DNA of 64,000 nucleotides from an uncultured Ectothiorhodospiraceae bacterium. Lineage in GTDB: Bacteria; Pseudomonadota; Gammaproteobacteria; UBA6429; Thiohalophilaceae. Positions 34,569 to 43,489 of this stretch are shown here, one piece after another. The position numbers were made by a program, and so were the translations under genes. The notes under the pieces are model-generated. The model was not told the origin of the DNA. It saw only the letters and a program-made list of their open reading frames with translations, and did not search any database. How positions within the stretch are numbered: position 1 is the stretch's first letter; each line of letters starts with the position of its first letter. The DNA lies in assembly GCA_947259575.1 (NCBI GenBank), contig CAMYMU010000037.1, positions 126,001 to 190,000 on the forward strand, in the 5' to 3' direction.

Positions 34569-35483
34569 ATGAGTAAAGAGAAGCAAAGTCGTACAGTACA
34601 AACCACAGGACATGCCTGGGATGGTGACATTCAGGAATTTAATAACCCACTACCGACCTGGTGGTTGTGGGGATTTTATGCAACTGTTGTTTTTGCGATA
34701 GTCTACTGGATCTTTTATCCGGCCTGGCCGATAGGTGATGACTATACCAAGGGTATTGGTAATGAGATCGAATATACGACTAAAGATGGCAAGACCGTAA
34801 CTACACACTGGAATACGCGTGCCTTATACGAGCGTGATTTGCAGGAAGCGCGTGCAGTAAGCGATAAGTTTGCAGCCTCACTTAAGGACGTTGGTTATGC
34901 TGATATTCTGAAGGATGCGGATAAAAGTAACTATGCCACCTCTGCAGCAAATGTTCTATTTGCAGACAACTGTGCTGGCTGTCATCAACCTGGTGGCGCT
35001 GGTTTGCCAGGGCATTATCCAAGCCTTGTCGATGATGACTGGATCTGGGGTAGTAGTTATGAAAAAGTTGAAGAGACAATTCGTAAAGGTAGACAAGGCA
35101 TCATGCCTGGATTTTCTGCCAGCCTAAAGGATGCCCAAGTAAGTGATGTCGCAGAATATGTGCTAAGTCTTTCTGGTGAGAGCGTTGATGACGAGATGGT
35201 CAAACGTGGTCAAAAGATATTCCATGGCGATGCAGGTTGTGTCGTATGCCATACCAAGACCGGTCAGGGAAATATTGACATGGGTTCTGCAAATCTGACA
35301 GATCAGATTTGGACAGTTGCGAATATCAATACCAAATCAGATCATGACAAAAAGCTTGTTGCAGTCAAGAAAATTATTAACAACGGAATTAATCGTAGTA
35401 TGCCTGCATGGGAAAAACGATTTACAGATACGGAGATCAAGATGTTGACACTTTATGTTCATCAGTTAGGTAGCAGTAACTAA
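34569..35483 (+). CDS. ccoP: Cytochrome cbb3 oxidase subunit III (dihaem)
   Basis: The 304-residue protein has an N-terminal membrane helix (about 33-54) after TGHAWDGDIQEFNNPLPTWW, the CcoP N-terminal motif. Two cytochrome c domains follow, with CAGCH (C135) and CVVCH (C224). Met ligands are likely in GIMPGF and SMPAWE. It receives electrons from soluble cytochromes. A perfect stem-loop follows the stop. Confidence 0.97.
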   Translation: MSKEKQSRTVQTTGHAWDGDIQEFNNPLPTWWLWGFYATVVFAIVYWIFYPAWPIGDDYTKGIGNEIEYTTKDGKTVTTHWNTRALYERDLQEARAVSDKFAASLKDVGYADILKDADKSNYATSAANVLFADNCAGCHQPGGAGLPGHYPSLVDDDWIWGSSYEKVEETIRKGRQGIMPGFSASLKDAQVSDVAEYVLSLSGESVDDEMVKRGQKIFHGDAGCVVCHTKTGQGNIDMGSANLTDQIWTVANINTKSDHDKKLVAVKKIINNGINRSMPAWEKRFTDTEIKMLTLYVHQLGSSN

Positions 35484-35500
35484 TTTACTACATTTTTGGG

Positions 35501-35532
35501 CAACTCCAGCTAAATTATTCAAGCTGGAGTTG
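35501..35532 (+). terminator. Stem-loop between ccoP and ccoG
   Basis: CAACTCCAGCT (35501-35511) and AGCTGGAGTTG (35522-35532) are perfect 11-base arms around a 10-base loop, 17 bases after ccoP. No T run follows. It probably separates abundant structural-gene mRNA (ccoNOQP) from the maturation genes by protecting a 3' end or by partial termination. Confidence 0.65.
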
Positions 35533-35558
35533 TCCTGTCTTAAATCGGAATATGTTAA

Positions 35559-36959
35559 ATGTCAGAGCAGACTGCCTATGTGGATAAACGTATTCCGGTC
35601 TATCCAAGATCGGTTAAGGGTGTATTCCGTAATTTAAAAACCGCGATATTGATTTTTGCATATGGTGTGTACTTCATTCTGCCGTGGCTTCCCTGGAACC
35701 GTGAAACTGGTCCTAGTCAGACTGTATTATTTGACATTGAAGACAGACGATTCTACATCTTTGATCTAGTTGTATATGCGCAAGATATATTTTGGCTGGC
35801 TGGTTTTCTAATCATTGGTGCATTTTTATTATTTTTTGTTACCGGTATTCTAGGTCGTGTTTTCTGTGGGTATTTTTGTTTCCAGACATTATGGACCGAT
35901 GTGTTCATATTTATTGAACGCCTCATACAAGGTGAGCGTAATGCACGCATTAAGCTTGCCAAGTCAGAATGGAGTGCGCGTAAGTATTTTTTAAAAATTT
36001 CGACATGGCTGGCGTGGCTACTTGTTTCGTTTTGGACCGGCTTATCGTTTACCCTGTATTGGGGCGAGGCGGGTCAGCTTGTTATCGATATTTTCACAGG
36101 ACAAGCACCATTTCCTGCGTACGCAACGACTTTATTTCTGACTTTAACTACGCTGGTGATGGCGGGACTTGCCCGTGAACAGGTATGCACTTATATGTGC
36201 CCCTATGCTCGATTTCAGGGTGCCATGTTTGATCAGGATACGTTGGTTGTTGCCTATGATGACATTCGTGGTGAACGTAGTCAGGCCAGGACAAAACCGA
36301 CTAAAGAAAATCTACCACATGATTTTCGTGTAAAGAATGAAATAGGCGACTGTATTGATTGTGGTTATTGTGTTCAGGTCTGCCCGGTTGGTATTGATAT
36401 AAGAAATGGCTTGCAATATCAATGCATATCTTGTGCGCTGTGTATTGATGCTTGTAATACCATGATGGACACGATCAAATATCCACGCGGCTTGATAAAA
36501 TATACCTCGGAAGTACAACAGACCAATAAGAAGCATAATTGGTTCAAATTAAAAAACATCGGTTATGCCCTGGCCTTAATTATCGTTAGTAGTGTATTGG
36601 TTTCTGCTATTTTGAATCGACAGGGATCCGAGTTACATGTGCAGCAAATACGCCAGCCACTTTATATCACACTGTCTGATGGTTATATACAGAATCGCTT
36701 TAGTATCAAGATTTTCAATAAACAGAATAAACCACAGGATTATGCATTGATAACTAGTGGATTGGAGCATGCTAGAATTGAAGTTAAACCCTCCGGTCAT
36801 TTTACGGTTGAAAGTGGTGAAAGCGTCACGCTCAATGCACGTGTTTCGGTTGATCCGGAGCTAGTGAAAGATGAACAGGAAATTTTCCAATTTGTATTAG
36901 TGAATCGTAACAGCAAGAATCGAATCGCTGTTGATGCACAGATATTTCTTCCAGAGTAA
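35559..36959 (+). CDS. ccoG: CcoG/RdxA/FixG cytochrome oxidase accessory ferredoxin
   Basis: The 466-residue membrane protein has about five helices, two [4Fe-4S] sites (CIDCGYCVQVCPVGID and CISCALCIDAC, about 266-300) and a C-terminal immunoglobulin-like periplasmic domain. NpuP-type motif CGYFCFQTLWTD (about 107-118) and CTYMCPYARFQ are typical. CcoG is linked to copper handling and reduction during cbb3 maturation. It is the first gene of the GHIS group. Confidence 0.96.
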   Translation: MSEQTAYVDKRIPVYPRSVKGVFRNLKTAILIFAYGVYFILPWLPWNRETGPSQTVLFDIEDRRFYIFDLVVYAQDIFWLAGFLIIGAFLLFFVTGILGRVFCGYFCFQTLWTDVFIFIERLIQGERNARIKLAKSEWSARKYFLKISTWLAWLLVSFWTGLSFTLYWGEAGQLVIDIFTGQAPFPAYATTLFLTLTTLVMAGLAREQVCTYMCPYARFQGAMFDQDTLVVAYDDIRGERSQARTKPTKENLPHDFRVKNEIGDCIDCGYCVQVCPVGIDIRNGLQYQCISCALCIDACNTMMDTIKYPRGLIKYTSEVQQTNKKHNWFKLKNIGYALALIIVSSVLVSAILNRQGSELHVQQIRQPLYITLSDGYIQNRFSIKIFNKQNKPQDYALITSGLEHARIEVKPSGHFTVESGESVTLNARVSVDPELVKDEQEIFQFVLVNRNSKNRIAVDAQIFLPE

Positions 36960-36984
36960 CGTTTTTTATGGATAGCCAAACACG

Positions 36985-37812
36985 ATGAATTTATTAATCA
37001 GTCTTCCAGCCGGTATTCTTTTGATAATGACAATTTGTTTGTTATTAGCTCGGTATACTAAAAGTTCGGCTTATGCGATAGGTGGTCTAATCGCTTTGAT
37101 GGTAATAATGGTCTACGGCATGCTGGCAGCGATAAGCTGGCCAGGGGCGGATGTCTTTGCCATTCATATTGCACTATATCTATTAACTGTCTATGGCATG
37201 ACAATTGTTGCGGCTCAGCGCCAAAAAAAATCAATACAAAGCAATGCCTCTGGCAATAAATCAAAATTGCATTGGGCGCCGGTGACTCTATTCGTATTCT
37301 TCGGCATTATTCTGGTGACGGACTCTGTATTAATTCTATTGGCACAAAGTGGCATGAACCCAGAATGGGCGAGACTGATATTGCCAGAACCACGGGGTAA
37401 GGGAAAAGTTCGTTCAGTCTTTCCTGGTACTGTTAGCCATGACTTTCGAGAGAAAAGCAGCCAATTTAATCAGTATAAAGAACAGCGCGAACAACAGGTC
37501 GAGTTAGGTTGGATAGTGAACGTTGGCTGGAAAAATGATGCCTATAGTAATGTCGTTAATACATTATTCGTTGAGATTAAACAAAGTGATGGAAGCTATT
37601 TAAGCAATGCTGAGGTGACGGCACTTTTTTTCTATCCAGCAGATACAAAATTTGATCAGGTACATACCTTATCGAGCGATGAATCAGGTCTCTATCGTTC
37701 TGATGTAACCTTGGCTAATCCTGGTGACTGGGATATGGTACTAAATATACGACACAAGAACGGCGAGTATGAGATGCGTACCAGAACAACCATTCAGCAG
37801 GCTAATGAGTAA
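36985..37812 (+). CDS. ccoH: FixH/CcoH-family protein with extended membrane N-terminus
   Basis: The 275-residue protein ends in a FixH-type periplasmic beta domain (about 160-270), with ELGWIVNVGWKNDA..., VTALFFYPADTKFDQ and SGLYRSDVTLANPGDWDM as recognisable blocks. Typical FixH proteins have one helix and about 160 residues. Here four hydrophobic segments precede the domain (about 2-22, 29-50, 56-77 and 92-113), three of them extra. It lies between ccoG and ccoI and overlaps ccoI by 8 bases, so the assignment by context is strong. Confidence 0.8.
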   Translation: MNLLISLPAGILLIMTICLLLARYTKSSAYAIGGLIALMVIMVYGMLAAISWPGADVFAIHIALYLLTVYGMTIVAAQRQKKSIQSNASGNKSKLHWAPVTLFVFFGIILVTDSVLILLAQSGMNPEWARLILPEPRGKGKVRSVFPGTVSHDFREKSSQFNQYKEQREQQVELGWIVNVGWKNDAYSNVVNTLFVEIKQSDGSYLSNAEVTALFFYPADTKFDQVHTLSSDESGLYRSDVTLANPGDWDMVLNIRHKNGEYEMRTRTTIQQANE

Positions 37813-40333
37813 AGACAAGCAACGCTGCTTTCACTGTGATCTACCTGTGCCAAAAGGGGCAGAATATTCTGTGACTATCGATGGCGTAGATCGCCCGATG
37901 TGCTGTCCAGGCTGTGAGGCTGTGGCACAAGCAATTGTCGATAATGGTCTCACTAGTTTCTACCAATATAGAACTGATAGCAGTAACTTATCTCGTGAGC
38001 TGGTCCCTGATGAGCTGGCCAACCTGGATTTATATGATAATCCTGCAATTCAAAAAAACTTTGTACGTGAATCAGACAACTCAGATTCAAATCACCATGT
38101 TAAACAGGCAGCATTAATTTTAGAAGGTATTGTTTGTGCTGCCTGTGTCTGGTTGAGTGAACATCATGTCATGCAGTTGCCGGGTGTAAAAAGTTTTCAG
38201 GTAAATTACTCAACCCATCGGGCTCAGGTCGAGTGGGATGACGAGCAAATCAAACTGAGTCAGATACTCAAGGCGATATCAGAAATTGGATACCGTGCCC
38301 ATCCGCTGGATCCTAATCGCCAGGAACAACTCTATAAAAAAGAGCGCTCACAGGCTATTCGACGTATGGCAGTTGCCGGATTTGGTGCTATGCAAGTGAT
38401 GATGCTAGCAGTTGCCCTTTATGCGGGTGACTACAAAGGCATGGAGATCAATCTTGAGCGTTTTCTTCGCTGGGTCAGTTTGTTTATTACTACGCCGGTT
38501 CTTTTGTATTCGACCAAGCCATTCTTTGTTGCTGCCTGGCGAGATTTAAAGCTACGAACATTGGGCATGGATGTACCTGTTGCCCTCGCAATCGGCGGTG
38601 CCTATGCAGCGAGTTTGTGGGGGACAGTTACAAACACAGGTGAAGTCTATTTTGACTCAGTCACTATGTTCACATTTTTCCTGCTTACAGGACGTTACCT
38701 GGAAATGACTGCACGACAGCGTGCCGGGCGCTCTGCTGAAGAGCTTGTGAAATTAATTCCTGCGATGGCGACACGGGTCGAAGGAAGCAATCAGTCAGTT
38801 ATTGCAGTGAGTGAATTATCAGAGGGCGATATTATCCTGGTTAAGCCCGGCGAAAGTATTCCTGCTGATGCCATTGTTATAGAAGGAACCTCAAGTGTAG
38901 ACGAATCCTTGTTAACAGGTGAAAGCATGCCAATACGATATAGCGCTGGTGACAAGGTGGTGGGCGGCAGTGTCAATATCGAAAGTGTTTTAAAGTTAGA
39001 GGTGAAAGCAATTGGACAGGATACAGTTTTGGCATCTGTGCAGCGCCTGTTGGAACGTTCACAGAGTGAAAAGCCGCGTCTGGCGCAAATGGCAGATAAG
39101 GTCGCAAGTTATTTTGTCTTTGCTATTTTGCTAATCGCCCTGTCCGTCGGTCTTTTCTGGTGGTCGATGGATTCGGCAGATACATTCTGGATCGTCATTT
39201 CCGTACTGGTGGTTACCTGTCCCTGTGCTCTCTCGCTGGCAACCCCGACTGCATTAACTGTTGCGACCGGTCAGTTAACACGACTCGGTATGTTAACTAC
39301 GCGTGGTCATGCGCTTGAGACTCTTTCACAAGTTAGCCATGTTGTGTTTGATAAAACCGGCACCCTGACCCAGGGAAAATTGAAGTTAGTCGAGATTAAA
39401 ACATACAACACAGGTAAATATAATCGAGATGAATGTTTAAAAATCGCCAGCTCGCTTGAACACTTCTCGGAACACCCAATTGCTAAAAGTATCATCCATG
39501 CACAGCATGATGAAGGACTAACAGAGGTTTATCCTGTAACAGGTTCTGAAAACTCACCAGGTAGAGGTCTAAAGGGAAAGATTAACGATCAATACTTTTA
39601 TATTGGTAATGTTGAATATATAAAAGAACAGACTCAAGTTGCTGCTAAGTTTACTGATGATGAGCAAGTGCAAGTAGTGTTAGCTTCAAGCGAACATGTG
39701 CTCGGAGTATTTCAATTTGAAGACAGTTTACGCGAAAGCGCGAAGCAAACAATTGATAGTTTGGTTGAGCTCGGGATCAAAACGCTTATCCTCAGTGGTG
39801 ATCGCCAGGCAAATGTTGATAAGCTGGCACATGAACTCAACATAACTCAAGCCATCGGTGGGCTTTCGCCTCAACAAAAACTTGATTATCTGGATGAGCT
39901 TCAGGAATCTGGTGCAATAGTTGCCATGGTGGGGGATGGGATTAATGATGCGCCGGTTCTATCCAAGGCTCAAGTCTCGGTTGCGATGGGGCAGGGTACC
40001 CAGATCGCACAGGCCAGTGCCGATATGATTTTGTTATCCAATGATTTGGAACATCTGGTTGACGGTATTCATATGTCGCGACGTATGCAGAGCATTATTC
40101 GACAAAACCTCACATGGGCACTGGTCTATAATGTAATTGCGCTGCCATTGGCAGCGGCAGGTTGGGTCGCACCCTGGATGGCGGCGATAGGTATGTCGAT
40201 GAGTTCGTTAATCGTAGTGATCAATGCACTCCGCCTAAACCGAGCGGGGCCGAATCAGCCAGGTGCTCATGCGCCAAGCAGTGATGGCGATCAACCCAAA
40301 TCAAACAGTCTCGACCATCAGGTGGCTCAGTGA
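37805..40333 (+). CDS. ccoI: Copper-translocating P-type ATPase CcoI/FixI
   Basis: The start is the ATG at 37805, inside the end of ccoH. The 842-residue pump exports Cu for cbb3 assembly. A Cys-rich N-terminus (C8, C11, C33, C34, C37) is followed by a heavy-metal domain with CAACVW. Other motifs are LLTGESMP, CPCALSLATP (C472, C474, metal path), DKTGTLTQG (phosphorylated D516), SEHPIAKS (HP motif) and GDGINDAPVL. A polar tail of about 30 residues follows the last helix. It overlaps ccoS by 4 bases. Confidence 0.97.
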   Translation: MSKDKQRCFHCDLPVPKGAEYSVTIDGVDRPMCCPGCEAVAQAIVDNGLTSFYQYRTDSSNLSRELVPDELANLDLYDNPAIQKNFVRESDNSDSNHHVKQAALILEGIVCAACVWLSEHHVMQLPGVKSFQVNYSTHRAQVEWDDEQIKLSQILKAISEIGYRAHPLDPNRQEQLYKKERSQAIRRMAVAGFGAMQVMMLAVALYAGDYKGMEINLERFLRWVSLFITTPVLLYSTKPFFVAAWRDLKLRTLGMDVPVALAIGGAYAASLWGTVTNTGEVYFDSVTMFTFFLLTGRYLEMTARQRAGRSAEELVKLIPAMATRVEGSNQSVIAVSELSEGDIILVKPGESIPADAIVIEGTSSVDESLLTGESMPIRYSAGDKVVGGSVNIESVLKLEVKAIGQDTVLASVQRLLERSQSEKPRLAQMADKVASYFVFAILLIALSVGLFWWSMDSADTFWIVISVLVVTCPCALSLATPTALTVATGQLTRLGMLTTRGHALETLSQVSHVVFDKTGTLTQGKLKLVEIKTYNTGKYNRDECLKIASSLEHFSEHPIAKSIIHAQHDEGLTEVYPVTGSENSPGRGLKGKINDQYFYIGNVEYIKEQTQVAAKFTDDEQVQVVLASSEHVLGVFQFEDSLRESAKQTIDSLVELGIKTLILSGDRQANVDKLAHELNITQAIGGLSPQQKLDYLDELQESGAIVAMVGDGINDAPVLSKAQVSVAMGQGTQIAQASADMILLSNDLEHLVDGIHMSRRMQSIIRQNLTWALVYNVIALPLAAAGWVAPWMAAIGMSMSSLIVVINALRLNRAGPNQPGAHAPSSDGDQPKSNSLDHQVAQ

Positions 40334-40593
40334 ATATTCTTTATTTATTAATACCGCTCGGCCTGGTGTTGTTGGGGATAGCCGTTTGGGCATTCATGTG
40401 GGCAGTGCGTAGTGGCCAGTTCGAGGACCTGGAAGGCCCGGCCCATCGAATTCTCATGGATGACGATGAGATTGCCCAGCACCGAGCGACTGTACAGGAT
40501 ATCCAGGACCCAGATTTAGAGCCCGATAAAGACAGATCGGGTACGTCTGACGCCGGCAAGGCGGATACCCCCTTGCAAGATAAGGGCAAGTAA
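40330..40593 (+). CDS. ccoS: Cytochrome cbb3 oxidase maturation protein CcoS
   Basis: The 87-residue protein starts at GTG 40330, overlapping the ccoI stop. One membrane helix (about 3-24) is followed by WAVRSGQFEDLEGPAHRILMD in part, the CcoS hallmark (SGQFEDLEGPA). CcoS is needed for cofactor insertion into CcoN. The acidic tail after residue 50 is longer than in many homologues. Confidence 0.95.
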   Translation: MNILYLLIPLGLVLLGIAVWAFMWAVRSGQFEDLEGPAHRILMDDDEIAQHRATVQDIQDPDLEPDKDRSGTSDAGKADTPLQDKGK

Positions 40594-40648
40594 ATTAGTA
40601 TTTCCTAATACATGATTCACACTGATCACTAAGAGTACAGGTAACGAT

Positions 40649-40747
40649 ATGAAAGAGATGTTCACATTCCAGAACTTTCCAATGGCCATTATTGTAGGCT
40701 TGATTGCATTTTCATGGTTTATACTGCTGACTGTTCTATTTGCATAA
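40649..40747 (+). CDS. 32-residue single-helix ORF after ccoS
   Basis: The frame reads MKEMFTFQNFPMAIIVGLIA...LLTVLFA and ends at TAA 40745-40747. It has one hydrophobic helix (about residues 12-32) and almost nothing else. It lies 55 bases after ccoS in the same direction. Some cbb3 oxidases contain a short single-helix subunit (CcoM in Pseudomonas), so this is a candidate for such a subunit by topology and place only. AGGTAACG upstream is a weak ribosome-binding site. It is too short to be certain that it is translated. Confidence 0.45.
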   Translation: MKEMFTFQNFPMAIIVGLIAFSWFILLTVLFA

Positions 40748-40893
40748 GAAAACCGGTTCTCACTCCCTCCAATAATCTTCACAGAGTTAGCGATAAAACC
40801 TCATTTATAATCTAGAAATTGAGGCTAAGCTAATGCTTTTCCGACTTTTTCCGCTAATATTATTATGATTTTGCGAAAAGAAAGAGTCACTTA

Positions 40894-42747
40894 GTGCTAT
40901 ATGGATATTCGCCCATTGCTGCGGCGCGTCTGCTCGGCCTGCGCCCGAGGTTTTGGCTTGCTTGTCTGATTTTGATTAGTCCTCTGATCGTCAGGGCAGA
41001 GGCCGTAACGGATGTACGCGTATTAATCGATGTGTCGGGCAGCATGAAGAAGAATGATCCCAGGAATTTACGCACGCCGGCTCTAGAAATGCTAGTTGGG
41101 CTCCTGCCAGAAAATACAAAAAGCGGAATTTGGACCTTTGGGCGCTATGTCAATATGCAAGTCAAGCTGGGTAAAGTGAACAAGGATTGGAAAAGACTGG
41201 CAATGGCAGAGGCGAAGAAGATTCATTCACGGGGTCTTTACACCAATATCGAAGAAGCGGTTAAACGTTCAACGACTGATTGGACCAAACCTGATCCTGG
41301 CTATGAGCGGCATCTGATCTTACTAACTGATGGTATGGTCGACATTGGCAAAGACGCGCGACTCAACGAACAATCACGACGCCGACTGCTTAATGATATT
41401 CTTCCGCGCCTTGAGGGCGCTGACGTCACGATTCACTCCATCGCCTTGTCTCAACATGCCGATGCAGAACTACTGAATACGCTGTCAGGTGCAACCAAAG
41501 GCTCATTTGAGCAGGTCGACAATGCAGAACAGTTGCAGCGAATTTTTTTAAAGCTGTTTGAAAAATCCGTCAAGCCTGACACGCTACCGATTGAAGATAA
41601 CAAATTTACTGTTGATAAACATGTCAGCGACATCACCGTCTTAATTTTTCGCGCGAAAGATTCTCCGGCGACACAATTAACCACACCGGCAGGCAAGAAC
41701 TGGTCAGCTAAGAAGCATCCCGATGCTGTGAATTGGCATCATGATGAAGGTTATGATCTGGTCACAGTTAAGGGACCGGCTGCTGGTGAATGGAATTTAC
41801 AGGCGAAAGTCGATCCAGATAACAGAGTAATGGTGGTAAGTAACCTAAGTTTGAAGGTCGATAAATTGCCAAATACGATCATGTTGGGTGATGAGTTTGA
41901 TGTGCGTACGCGTTTACTTGAAGAAGGTAAAACAGTTACGCATAAGAATCTGCTAGAGAAGACAAACTTTATAGTTAAACTCGTAAGTAAGGCTGGTGAG
42001 ATTGAAAAGACAGCGCTCGAAGATAATGGTGAAGTTCCTGATGTTATTAAGGGCGATGGTATTTATAGTAAATCAATCGATAACATTGGGGTTGCAGGGG
42101 AGTACGAATTATCAGTGCAAGCAAGAAGTTTGACTTTCGAACGTGCTATCCAGCACAGCTTACAGGTGCATGATAGTCCTGCCAACATCGCGATAACTCA
42201 GGCGGCTGACAACAAGCCGTTTACTCTCAGCATAAAACCGCATGCGGGTCTGATTAGACCTGAGTCAGTATCCATGCAGGTGACATTACCTGGTGGTGAA
42301 ACACAAATCGTGAAACAGGGAGACGACCACACCTGGACCATCGATGTTCCTGAAAAATATGCGAATAAGAAATTTACACTGACATTAGCCGGTACGCGTT
42401 ATACAGATGAACCTATCAAGATGGATTTTGAAAATGTGTTAGCTGTGACCGATAAGGCACAGTCTCTGGCATTAAAAGTTGCGCCTAAGAAAGCAGATGA
42501 AAAGCCTGAAGTAAAAAAAGATGAAAATGTAAGTGATGATGAGAAAGCCGATGACGAAGTGGCTGATGCAGAGTCAGCCGGCGAAGATGCTACAGAAGAA
42601 GAAGGCTTTAATTGGCTTTTGGTCATCGCAATGATTATCGGTGTTAACGTAATTGTGATTGGCGGTGGATGGTTTGCCTTTAAGACCTGGAAAAAACGTC
42701 AACTAACACAAGAGGGCGCCGTTGAGGCGGCATTAACCAATGAGTGA
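40894..42747 (+). CDS. vWA-domain membrane protein (TIGR03503-like)
   Basis: The 617-residue protein starts at GTG 40894. A signal sequence (FWLACLILISPLIVRAEA) is followed by a von Willebrand A domain with the MIDAS motif VLIDVSGSMKKNDP (about 46-59) and LLTDGMVDIG (about 148-157). Beta-rich domains fill the middle. An acidic linker (about 540-568) precedes a C-terminal membrane helix (about 574-597) and a basic cytosolic tail. The layout matches the uncharacterised gammaproteobacterial TIGR03503 family. Metal-dependent protein binding in the periplasm is inferred. It overlaps the next gene by 8 bases. Confidence 0.75.
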   Translation: MLYGYSPIAAARLLGLRPRFWLACLILISPLIVRAEAVTDVRVLIDVSGSMKKNDPRNLRTPALEMLVGLLPENTKSGIWTFGRYVNMQVKLGKVNKDWKRLAMAEAKKIHSRGLYTNIEEAVKRSTTDWTKPDPGYERHLILLTDGMVDIGKDARLNEQSRRRLLNDILPRLEGADVTIHSIALSQHADAELLNTLSGATKGSFEQVDNAEQLQRIFLKLFEKSVKPDTLPIEDNKFTVDKHVSDITVLIFRAKDSPATQLTTPAGKNWSAKKHPDAVNWHHDEGYDLVTVKGPAAGEWNLQAKVDPDNRVMVVSNLSLKVDKLPNTIMLGDEFDVRTRLLEEGKTVTHKNLLEKTNFIVKLVSKAGEIEKTALEDNGEVPDVIKGDGIYSKSIDNIGVAGEYELSVQARSLTFERAIQHSLQVHDSPANIAITQAADNKPFTLSIKPHAGLIRPESVSMQVTLPGGETQIVKQGDDHTWTIDVPEKYANKKFTLTLAGTRYTDEPIKMDFENVLAVTDKAQSLALKVAPKKADEKPEVKKDENVSDDEKADDEVADAESAGEDATEEEGFNWLLVIAMIIGVNVIVIGGGWFAFKTWKKRQLTQEGAVEAALTNE

Positions 42748-43435
42748 ATTCTTAACAGGTTTAATGGTTGTCCTTTCTCAAATAGGCGTAGTCTTAGCCC
42801 TGGCTGCTGTGGTTACTATCTTTCTATTTATCAGGCGTAAACAGAAAGATAACTCTTTGTGTAAGCGCTTTATAGAATTGCTCAAACAAAAAGAGGGTGG
42901 CAGAAAGGATAAGTTAATCGAGGCGCTACAGAAAGTTCATAATATGAATGATGAGCTTGCAGATCAAACTGCTAAGTCCATGTTAAGCAGTGAAAAGAGA
43001 ATATATAATCATGTGTTAAAGCTCTTTATGGGACATGATCGCGATGCCCTGGCAGAGGTGCAGAAAGATGTGGAAAGTATGGCCAGTGCATACCGAAAGT
43101 TAATCGCTACTGTTGAGAGTGACTCTCCCGTTGAGCATGGAGAAAGCCCAAAACATAATGCTCAAATGCGAGCTGCGATGAAACAACTCACCGCAGAACG
43201 CGATAAGCTTCAGCAAGACCTTGATGAAGCGATGCTATCGATGGAAAATATGCTGAAGGAATACACTCAGATGTATTCAGGCGGCGGTGCTAAAAAAGAA
43301 GGTCTGAAACATATTGAAAATGAACTTGGGCAGCTCAAACAAAAGATCGAAGAGAACCTGGTAGAAGTTAGTGATGATGACGAAGAAGATATTCCAGATT
43401 TAACACCCCCGGAAAAAAATAAAGAAGCAGAATAA
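42740..43435 (+). CDS. Membrane-anchored coiled-coil protein, partner of the vWA protein
   Basis: The 231-residue product has one N-terminal helix (about 7-31) and a cytosolic part rich in Lys, Glu and Gln. Heptad-like stretches occur at about 143-175 (MKQLTAERDKLQQDLDEAM) and about 190-210, and the C-terminus is acidic (DDDEEDIPDL). No enzymatic motif is seen. The 8-base overlap with the vWA gene implies coupled translation and a shared complex. Function is unknown. Confidence 0.7.
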   Translation: MSEFLTGLMVVLSQIGVVLALAAVVTIFLFIRRKQKDNSLCKRFIELLKQKEGGRKDKLIEALQKVHNMNDELADQTAKSMLSSEKRIYNHVLKLFMGHDRDALAEVQKDVESMASAYRKLIATVESDSPVEHGESPKHNAQMRAAMKQLTAERDKLQQDLDEAMLSMENMLKEYTQMYSGGGAKKEGLKHIENELGQLKQKIEENLVEVSDDDEEDIPDLTPPEKNKEAE

Positions 43436-43462
43436 AAAACGCCGTCAAAAGACGGCGTTTTT
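43435..43462. terminator. Bidirectional rho-independent terminator
   Basis: ACGCCGTC (43439-43446) and GACGGCGT (43451-43458) form a perfect 8-base stem with an AAAA loop. It is flanked by an A run and a T run, so it works for both the coiled-coil gene (plus) and the convergent rpoH (minus, ending at 43490). Confidence 0.92.
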
Positions 43463-43489
43463 GTGCATGGACGTGCTTATTTAAAAAGT

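Noticed and set aside
41034-43435. vWA protein and partner as a MoxR/BatA-type complex
   Set aside because: No MoxR ATPase or other Bat genes are adjacent, so the label is not supported.
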